Shown here piece by piece: positions 15,660 through 20,926 of a DNA stretch of 20,926 bases. This DNA is from an uncultured Lachnospiraceae bacterium (GTDB taxonomy: Bacteria > Bacillota > Clostridia > Lachnospirales > Lachnospiraceae). The notes beneath the pieces were generated by a model, which did no database searches, had not been told where the DNA came from, and saw nothing but the letters and a program-made list of their open reading frames with translations. Position 1 is the first letter of the stretch, and each line of letters begins with the position of its first letter. Made by a program: the position numbers and the translations under genes. Location of the stretch: positions 1 to 20,926 of the forward strand of contig CAJUTU010000056.1 of NCBI GenBank assembly GCA_910589385.1. The letters are read 5' to 3'.

Positions 15660-17078
15660 TTAATTTTCTTTTAGTTTTATTTTTCTGGAAATCCCCAGCG
15701 CAATCCCCATCTCTGTCATGAGGAACAGGATGGAAGTTCCACCGTAACTAATGAAAGGCAGCGTGATCCCGGTAGTCGGGATCAGGTTCGTCACTACCAT
15801 GGCATTTAAGATCACCTGCAGGGAAATATGTGCAAAAATCCCTGTAGCTACAAGCGCGCCATATAAATCCGGCGCATTTCTCGCAATGAACATCAGGCGG
15901 TACAAAAGGAAACCAAACAGCACTAAGATGATGATCGCGCCAAACACCCCCAGCTCCTCACAGACAATGGCAAGGATCATATCATTCTGCGCTTCCGGGA
16001 TCACCCCCAGCTTCTGGGTGCTGTTCCCCAGGCCTTTCCCGAAGAATCCGCCGGAGCCGATGGCGTACAGCCCCTGCATCACCTGAAACCCGCCGGTATC
16101 TGTATTGCCCTCGGGGTCAAGCCATGTAAGGATTCTCCGGAAACGGAAATTGTCGCTGTCAGCAAGTGAAGTAGACAAAAACCTTATCATAGCATACACC
16201 AGAAGCCCGGCCCCTGTCAGCATTGCCAGAAATGGTTTTAATTTGGGATGCACGACAAAATAGAGAATGCACGTAATCGCCATCACAATAACCGCGGTAC
16301 TCAGGTTATCCGTTAAAACTCTTACTCCGCCCGCCGCCACAATGCCAAACAGGAAAATCCGAATGCCGCCCTCCTTCAAGCTATGGGCTTTGTTCCCCAG
16401 CCGGCACAGCTCATAGGAAATAAACAGGATCACGGCAATCTTCATGACCTCGGAAGGCTGGAATGTCAGGCTCTCCGTTATCCCGATCCAACGCCTGGCG
16501 CCGTTGACCGTCACCCCAAGCGGCGTCTGCACAAGAGCCATCAGGAAAAGTGCAAAAAGATAGATTTCAAAAGAAAACGCGCCATACAGGTGGTAATCTA
16601 TCTTGGACACAAACAAAAGAACTCCGAAGCTCGCTGCGCCGATGACAGCCTGTTTTGCAAAATAAAACACACCGGAAGTGTAGGAACTTGTACTATAAAG
16701 CATGACCAGGCCAAAACACATCAGGAAAACAATGCCCAGCAAAAGGTCATAATCAAAATACTGCGCGTCTGTCACAAAAATCCGTGACAGGATCCCTTTC
16801 TTTTTCCTGTTGTCCCCTTCATCCCCCCGCACTTCATCATACATCCCGGCATCAGCCGCCCCATAATATGAGCCATATATGCTATGACGCACATCGGATG
16901 TATGATATCCTGTCCTTTGGGCCGTCTTTCTGTGTCCAGATGCCGTCTGTGTCCGCGTCCCCCGGCCGGTATATCCGGAACTCCCCTGCTCCAGCCCTGC
17001 CCTCTGCTCACGCCGCCTCAATGGCTGCACAGTCCTGCTTTTCATATTGTCTCCCCTTAATCTTGTGCGGAACTGCAT
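15660..17078 (-). CDS. Second FtsW/SpoVE/RodA-type SEDS glycosyltransferase
   Basis: Polytopic membrane protein of 472 aa (461 aa from the inner start), a peptidoglycan glycan polymerase. A long, basic, Gly/Arg/Thr-rich N-terminus (about 100 residues) is followed by about ten hydrophobic segments. SEDS signatures are RRWIGITESLTFQPSEVMK, GLYAIGSGGFFGKGLG, VIPEAQNDMILAIVCEELG with the conserved Asp, and GITLPFISYGGTS. It is clearly paralogous to the dcw copy at 2763-3986. Two in-frame starts each have a good ribosome site: ATG 17078 (AGGAG, 6 nt) and ATG 17045 (AGGGGAG, 5 nt). It follows asnB closely, so it probably belongs to the asnB transcript. Confidence 0.92.
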   Translation of the reverse strand: MQFRTRLRGDNMKSRTVQPLRRREQRAGLEQGSSGYTGRGTRTQTASGHRKTAQRTGYHTSDVRHSIYGSYYGAADAGMYDEVRGDEGDNRKKKGILSRIFVTDAQYFDYDLLLGIVFLMCFGLVMLYSTSSYTSGVFYFAKQAVIGAASFGVLLFVSKIDYHLYGAFSFEIYLFALFLMALVQTPLGVTVNGARRWIGITESLTFQPSEVMKIAVILFISYELCRLGNKAHSLKEGGIRIFLFGIVAAGGVRVLTDNLSTAVIVMAITCILYFVVHPKLKPFLAMLTGAGLLVYAMIRFLSTSLADSDNFRFRRILTWLDPEGNTDTGGFQVMQGLYAIGSGGFFGKGLGNSTQKLGVIPEAQNDMILAIVCEELGVFGAIIILVLFGFLLYRLMFIARNAPDLYGALVATGIFAHISLQVILNAMVVTNLIPTTGITLPFISYGGTSILFLMTEMGIALGISRKIKLKEN

Positions 17079-17172
17079 GTAAATCTCCTGCAGCCCCTAA
17101 CCAATCTGCTTCACAAACTGACTGTTCATCGTAATCCTGTTTCCTAAGATCCTCATGCGATACTTAGGAATA

Positions 17173-19053
17173 TCATACTCTCCCTGCCGCCGGATGTACT
17201 GGTTTGCCATGTCCAAAGAACCGGTCATACCACACCAAAAAGATATATACAGTCCAAATCTTCCGGCTGTCATCCGTCTTTTCATTGAACTTTTTCCCAT
17301 TCTTATGTCCATCCAGCATTTTCACCAGAAGTTCCGTATTAAAGAACTTCCGGGCAGCCTCCGAAGTAAACATTTCCCGCACTCTCTGATAATACTGCTC
17401 TTCTTTGAGCCATACCCGGATGGGGATCGGAAATCCCAGCTTCTTCTTTTCCGCCGTCTTGCTGCGGATGACCTTCTCCGCAGCCCCGCGCAGCGCGACT
17501 TTGGTCTTCGGCGCCCGCACCTTATAATCCAATGGCAGGGTCTGTGCCAGTTCCAGCACCTTCTTGTCCAAAAACGGCACCCGCACCTCCAATGAATTGG
17601 CCATGCCCATTTTGTCGCCCTTCATCAAAATGTCATGTACCAGCCAAAGATGCAGATCCACATACTGCATTTTCGTCACAGGATCCTTATCTTTGACACG
17701 TTCATATAAAGGCGCCGTCACTTTCCGGATCCCTGGCTTACACCCCTTCTTCAGGATTTTATCAGCCTCCCGCTCCGTAAAAATATTCGTAGCATTTGCA
17801 AAATACCGCTCCTCCAGCGTCTTTCCATGGCGCATCAGAAATCCTCTGCCCTTCATCCTTCGGGGAAGGCAGTATTCCGCGAACTTCCCAAGGAAACGCC
17901 GGACCGGCATGGGAATCTTATTAAATCCTGTATGCTCCAACGGCTCGCAGTAAATATTATAGCCCCCGAATAATTCGTCCGAGCCTTCGCCTGAGAGCAC
18001 CACCTTCACTTTCTTCGATGCCTCTTCACTCAGAAAAAACAAAGCAATTGCCGCCGGATCCGCTACCGGCTCGTCCATATAGTATTGGATATCCGACAGA
18101 CGTTCCCAATATTCCTCCGGTGTAATGACCTTGGCATCATTCTCCATGCAGATGCTTGCCGCGAATTCTTTGGCATCTCCGATCTCACTATATTTTCCTT
18201 CGTCAAATCCCACAGTAAACGTCCGGTCCACTTGCCCTAGATAGGTCAGATAACTGGAGTCCACACCGCTGGACAAGTAAGAGGCCACCTCCACATCGCT
18301 GATCTTGTGCTTCTCCACAGACTCTTTCATGACCGCTTCCACATCCTCCACGACTTCCTCAAAGGATTTCTTGCAGTCTCCTGTAAAATGCGGCTCGAAA
18401 TACCGGGTGATCTTCATCTGTCCATCCTCATAAGTAAAATAATGCCCCGGCTGCAGACAGAACACGCCTTTAAAAAATGTCTCATTGGCAGGCACAAACT
18501 GGAAAGAGAGGTAATTTCCCAGTGCATCCTCATTGAAAATCTTGTCATACTTAGGGTGCTCCATAAAGGATTTGATCTCTGAGCCAAACAGCAGTGTCCC
18601 ATTCATCTGCGCATAATAGAGGGGCTTGATGCCAAAAATGTCCCTGGCTGCAAATAGTTTTTTCGTCTTCCTGTCCCAGATCACAAATGCATACATTCCC
18701 CGCAGACGATCCACAAATTTCTCGCCCCACTCCTCATATCCGTGCACCAGTGTCTCTGAATCTGTATTTGACGTAAAAATATGGCCTGCAGCCACCAATT
18801 CCTTCCGCAATTCCTGATAATTGTAGATCTCTCCATTGAATACCAGGACTTTGCTCTTATCTTCATTATATAAAGGCTGGTCTCCCACCTCAGAAAGGTC
18901 GATGATACTCAGCCGCCGAAATCCGAGAGCCGCATCCGCATCCACATACTTCCCCTCGCTGTCCGGGCCCCGGTGGACAATGGTGTTCATCATATTCACG
19001 AGCACCTCTTCCCGGTTCTCAACCTCCCCCACAAATCCTGCAAACCCACACAT
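17173..19053 (-). CDS. asnB: Glutamine-hydrolysing asparagine synthetase family protein
   Basis: Amidotransferase of 626 aa. Cys2 (MCGFAGF) is the glutaminase nucleophile, with HRGPDSEG and VFNGEIYNYQELR in the N-terminal domain. The synthetase domain has the pyrophosphatase loop SSGVDSS (residues 261-267), GEGSDELFGGY and LEVRVPFLDKK. It either makes asparagine or, as for AsnB of Bacillus and Clostridioides, amidates meso-diaminopimelate in peptidoglycan; the SEDS gene directly downstream favours a wall role (inference). The C-terminus is suspicious. After WYDRFFG the frame gives HGKPVHPAAGRV, while the +1 frame continues 37 protein-like residues (MANQYIRRQGEYDIPKYRMR...) to a stop at 17097, only 18 nt before the next start. 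A one-base insertion near 17213 is likely. Confidence 0.93.
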   Translation of the reverse strand: MCGFAGFVGEVENREEVLVNMMNTIVHRGPDSEGKYVDADAALGFRRLSIIDLSEVGDQPLYNEDKSKVLVFNGEIYNYQELRKELVAAGHIFTSNTDSETLVHGYEEWGEKFVDRLRGMYAFVIWDRKTKKLFAARDIFGIKPLYYAQMNGTLLFGSEIKSFMEHPKYDKIFNEDALGNYLSFQFVPANETFFKGVFCLQPGHYFTYEDGQMKITRYFEPHFTGDCKKSFEEVVEDVEAVMKESVEKHKISDVEVASYLSSGVDSSYLTYLGQVDRTFTVGFDEGKYSEIGDAKEFAASICMENDAKVITPEEYWERLSDIQYYMDEPVADPAAIALFFLSEEASKKVKVVLSGEGSDELFGGYNIYCEPLEHTGFNKIPMPVRRFLGKFAEYCLPRRMKGRGFLMRHGKTLEERYFANATNIFTEREADKILKKGCKPGIRKVTAPLYERVKDKDPVTKMQYVDLHLWLVHDILMKGDKMGMANSLEVRVPFLDKKVLELAQTLPLDYKVRAPKTKVALRGAAEKVIRSKTAEKKKLGFPIPIRVWLKEEQYYQRVREMFTSEAARKFFNTELLVKMLDGHKNGKKFNEKTDDSRKIWTVYIFLVWYDRFFGHGKPVHPAAGRV

Positions 19054-19094
19054 AAATTCTTATCTCCTTTACCCCGTATTCAAAATCTCTCATT

Positions 19095-19163
19095 TGTATT
19101 TCCTAAATATCTCATAATTTTGTATGTTATAAATATCACATAATTGTATTTTATAAATTGTAT
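19095..19163 (-). repeat. Tandem direct repeats of about 25 bp in the asnB leader
   Basis: On the plus strand TGTAT recurs at 19095, 19121, 19145 and 19159. Units 19095-19120 and 19121-19144 share TGTAT, TATAAATATC/TAAATATC and CA-ATAAT, and a third partial unit follows. They lie between the asnB promoter and start codon, so they could be an operator or leader element. Confidence 0.55.
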
Positions 19164-19185
19164 ATCGTACTTTATCGAATATCAA
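19157..19185 (-). promoter_or_regulatory. Promoter of asnB
   Basis: Minus-strand TTGATA (19185-19180) and TACAAT (19162-19157) with an exact 17-bp spacer. The transcript would start near 19150, giving a leader of about 97 nt. Confidence 0.65.
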
Positions 19186-19576
19186 CAAGCCAATAAGTAT
19201 AGCTTTTCGCTTTTTCATTTTGTCTTATCTGCCTTCGCAGTTTTTATTATTTCCAAAAAGTCATTTCCCACGACCATAACAGGAAAATATGCATTATGAT
19301 TTTACTGGAAAATCCCGAAAGCCTGCATACTTTCAAGATTGATTTCCACAAAAACTCATTTCGTATTTTATTATAGCTTTTTTTATTTATAAAAACAACT
19401 CATTTCCTAAAATCAAAAAGACGCATTATAATACAAATGTTTTATATCTTTTGAAATTCTGCGTTTTATTTCATAGCACGCTATATAATAAAGTAGTATT
19501 TTCCTGCCTCCGGCCTAAACCATAATTATTTTAGGATATATGAAATATTCATGTTTCAGGTATCGCATTACCCTTA
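19186..19576. other. Non-coding AT-rich intergenic region
   Basis: About 390 nt of AT-rich DNA between the divergent asnB and XRE genes. I see no convincing ORF, tRNA or riboswitch. CTCATTTC-like strings recur (near 19262, 19354 and 19402), and a TATAAT (minus strand, near 19430) has no good -35. No T-box signature (AGGGTGGNACCGCG) occurs on either strand. Confidence 0.6.
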
Positions 19577-19605
19577 TTTACATGTTTTCCACTCAATACT
19601 ATACT
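19577..19605 (+). promoter_or_regulatory. Promoter of the XRE regulator gene
   Basis: TTTACA (19577-19582), a 17-bp spacer and TATACT (19600-19605), 38 nt before the chosen start. Good sigma-A match. Confidence 0.65.
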
Positions 19606-19643
19606 TATGGTATATTAATACGCTAAAGCAAGAGGACAGACAA

Positions 19644-19841
19644 ATGATAAATCACTTTTCAACAAATCTTAGGCGTTACCGTAAACTGCACCATATGACG
19701 CAGCAGGATTTAGCAGACAAGCTGTTCATTTCCAGGCAGGCCATTTCTACATATGAGAAAGATATCCGGCGTTGTGATCTTGATACGCTGATCCGTCTTT
19801 CTGAAATCTTAGAAATTTCACTGGATGAACTGATCCGATAA
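19644..19841 (+). CDS. Small XRE-family helix-turn-helix regulator
   Basis: A DNA-binding protein of 65 aa that consists of little more than one HTH_3/XRE domain: LRRYRKLHHMTQQDLADKLF (helices 1-2), ISRQAISTYEKDIRRCDLDT (recognition helix region) and LIRLSEILEISLDELIR at the C-terminus. I chose ATG 19644, which has AGAGGA 8 nt upstream and lies after a clear promoter; the frame stays open upstream to 19551 but that would place the start before the promoter. It precedes the cotJ operon by 82 nt on the same strand. Its target is unknown, and no ligand-binding domain is present. Confidence 0.85.
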   Translation: MINHFSTNLRRYRKLHHMTQQDLADKLFISRQAISTYEKDIRRCDLDTLIRLSEILEISLDELIR

Positions 19842-19923
19842 GTGACGATTCGTGAAAGGAACCTTTTTATTTTTCTTCCATAATATATATTGTAAACCTA
19901 ATCTATGGAAGGAGTTACCGCAA

Positions 19924-20343
19924 ATGCCGAATTACCAGAACAATATGCGTTATGGACGCCAGGGAAATATGCGTCAGTCCTGCGGCTCAGGATATGGTAT
20001 GCAGCGCACAATGCCCCAGACAGAAGCCCGCTGCCATGCAGCAAATCCACGGTCAAGGGCAGACAGTATGCAGCGTGGGGAGGATACTTGCTGCACACCT
20101 TCTCCGCAATCAGAACAGGAATGCTGTGGAGCAAGAGAAAACACGGAACGCAGAGGCAGAGAGGCTTCCAGATCCTGTGGATGCAAGAAGGAAGACAGAC
20201 TTCATGGTATGGCGCTCGCCATGGCCTACGTCCCATGGCAGACATGGGGGGATATCTACGATCTATGCGAAGCTTTCCAGGCCGGCACCATCTTTGAGGA
20301 TCTGAATAAACCATTTCTTGGGAGAGGGGGCTGGAAACAATGA
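19924..20343 (+). CDS. cotJA: Spore coat-associated protein CotJA
   Basis: Spore coat protein of 139 aa. The C-terminal part (from about residue 96, MALAMAYVPWQTWGDIYD...FLGRGG) is the CotJA domain. The first ~95 residues are an extension rich in Arg, Gln and Cys (8 Cys, including CC pairs and CGC), much longer than the short N-terminus of Bacillus CotJA. I chose ATG 19924 with GGAAGGAG 9 nt upstream; an upstream ATG at 19852 lacks a ribosome site. The gene overlaps cotJB by 4 nt (ATGA). In Bacillus subtilis cotJABC is sigma-E dependent, but no convincing sigma-E promoter can be picked here. Confidence 0.9.
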   Translation: MPNYQNNMRYGRQGNMRQSCGSGYGMQRTMPQTEARCHAANPRSRADSMQRGEDTCCTPSPQSEQECCGARENTERRGREASRSCGCKKEDRLHGMALAMAYVPWQTWGDIYDLCEAFQAGTIFEDLNKPFLGRGGWKQ

Positions 20344-20609
20344 GAAATTGTGCATGCAGAGAAGATTTAATGAAACTGATCAATGAGGTCAGCTTTGCGG
20401 TGGATGATGTGAAGCTGTATCTGGACACACACCCATGCGATGAGAGTGCAATGGAGTATTTTCGGAAATACAGCCATATGCGCAACGAGGCGCTGAAAGA
20501 ATACGCAGAAAATTACGGCCCTCTAACTGTAGATACCGTAATCTACTCTGATTCTGAAAAATGGAATTGGACCAGCGAGCCATGGCCATGGCAGGAAGGG
20601 GGATGTTGA
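20340..20609 (+). CDS. cotJB: Spore coat protein CotJB
   Basis: Small spore coat protein of 89 aa with the family pattern of LMKLINEVSFAVDDVKLYLDTHPCDESAMEYF near the N-terminus and YGPLTVDTV...WNWTSEPWPWQEGGC at the C-terminus. It is needed with CotJA and CotJC for the inner coat layer in Bacillus. The start overlaps the cotJA stop by 4 nt (ATGA), and cotJC starts 3 nt after its stop. Intact, normal length. Confidence 0.94.
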   Translation: MRNCACREDLMKLINEVSFAVDDVKLYLDTHPCDESAMEYFRKYSHMRNEALKEYAENYGPLTVDTVIYSDSEKWNWTSEPWPWQEGGC

Positions 20610-20612
20610 TTT

Positions 20613-20846
20613 ATGTGGAGTTATGAAAAAAGATTGCAGTATCCGGTGAAGATCAAACAGACAAATCCAGAGCTGGCCCAGGTGATCATATCGCAGTTTG
20701 GCGGTCCTGACGGGGAACTGGCTGCATCCATGCGGTATCTTTCGCAGAGATATACGATGCCTTATAAGGAAGTGACTGGGATATTGACGGATATCGGTAG
20801 AGAAGCCCCTGAAATGTTCCATCTCAGGGGCTTGCACTTTTTTTAG
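20613..20846 (+). pseudogene. cotJC: Truncated CotJC (manganese catalase-like coat protein)
   Basis: Only the first ~63 residues match CotJC: MWSYEKRLQYPVKIKQTNPE...SMRYLSQRYTMPYKEVTGILTDIG. The full protein, a manganese-catalase-type di-metal protein of roughly 190-200 aa, would continue with an EELAHLE-type metal-binding segment. Here DIG is followed by REAPEMFHLRGLHFF and a stop, which is the translation of a hairpin and T run. The metal-binding Glu/His residues are therefore lost and the product should be non-functional. The break point lies at about 20800-20806, consistent with a deletion or an inserted element whose end begins there. Confidence 0.8.
20803..20844 (+). terminator. Strong hairpin with T run inside the truncated cotJC
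   Basis: AAGCCCCTGA (20803-20812) pairs perfectly with TCAGGGGCTT (20824-20833). ATG/CAT extends the stem inward past one mismatch. Seven T residues lie at 20838-20844, 4 nt past the stem. It would end cotJ transcription. It sits exactly at the point where cotJC homology stops, so it may belong to the foreign or joined DNA on the right. Confidence 0.75.
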
Positions 20847-20926
20847 CGGTTTACCCTGCGGACAGTTTACACTTTTTGCAACCGTGTAGCTCCATTTGAG
20901 GGGGAGCAGGTTCAAATACACGTCAA

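Noticed and set aside
3000..19000. Long plus-strand open frames opposite the dcw, asnB and PBP genes
   Set aside because: They mirror strong minus-strand genes with clear families and ribosome sites; their predicted peptides lack protein-like composition.
19054..19643. T-box or other riboswitch in the asnB leader
   Set aside because: No AGGGTGGNACCGCG-type T-box sequence, no conserved stem arrangement visible; only direct repeats and an ordinary promoter.
19842..19923. Sigma-E promoter of cotJ
   Set aside because: CATAATAT near 19879 resembles the -10, but there is no matching -35 at 14-15 bp, so it is not listed.
20885..20926. Partial tRNA at the right edge
   Set aside because: GGTTCAAAT looks like a T-arm, but the flanks do not pair and no other tRNA arms are present.
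1..20926. CRISPR arrays, tRNA and rRNA genes, complete insertion sequences
   Set aside because: No regular spaced repeats, cloverleaf or transposase reading frames found on either strand.

Overview
The window reads as chromosomal DNA of a spore-forming, Gram-positive Clostridia, most likely Lachnospiraceae. The reasons are a dcw (division and cell wall) cluster with two class B penicillin-binding proteins, a cotJ spore-coat operon, a DegV protein, AGGAGG-type ribosome sites and a mid-range GC content. The genus is not resolved from sequence alone. Almost every gene up to about 19.05 kb lies on the minus strand. From 19.6 kb to the right edge the genes are on the plus strand.

Region by region, from the left edge: (1) 33-1226, an AT-rich cytosine-5 DNA methyltransferase whose frame is cut in two by one in-frame TAG, with a ribosome site and ATG straight after it. 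(2) 1316-2582, two overlapping unrecognised reading frames that are either one frameshifted gene or a coupled pair. (3) 2680-12793, the dcw operon, transcribed leftward as mraZ, rsmH, a possible tiny ORF, ftsL-like, two class B PBPs, mraY, murD and ftsW. It ends at a good intrinsic terminator, and murG, ftsQ and ftsZ are not here. (4) 13215-15593, a DegV protein, a one-helix membrane protein and an opine-dehydrogenase-like enzyme, with two promoters sharing a 15-bp core. (5) 15660-19185, asnB followed by a second FtsW/SpoVE-type SEDS gene. (6) 19186-19576, AT-rich non-coding DNA. (7) 19577-20846, a small XRE regulator and cotJA, cotJB and a truncated cotJC.

Functionally the window is dominated by septal and spore peptidoglycan synthesis. 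MraY makes lipid I, MurD adds D-Glu to the precursor, and two SEDS glycan polymerases and two class B transpeptidases could form two SEDS-bPBP pairs, perhaps one vegetative and one sporulation-specific. RsmH and MraZ are the usual head of the cluster. The asparagine synthetase next to the second SEDS gene may amidate peptidoglycan rather than, or as well as, make asparagine; this is inference from context.

The most interesting structures are regulatory or degenerate. They are an array of TGG boxes at 10-bp steps across the mraZ promoter; a perfect 14-bp hairpin covering the ribosome site of the second PBP, which also has KTA in place of KTG; a 60-bp diverged duplication of the ftsL tail; a probable frameshift near the end of asnB; the split methyltransferase; and cotJC cut short at a terminator-like hairpin. 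I did not find an evidently new multi-gene system.
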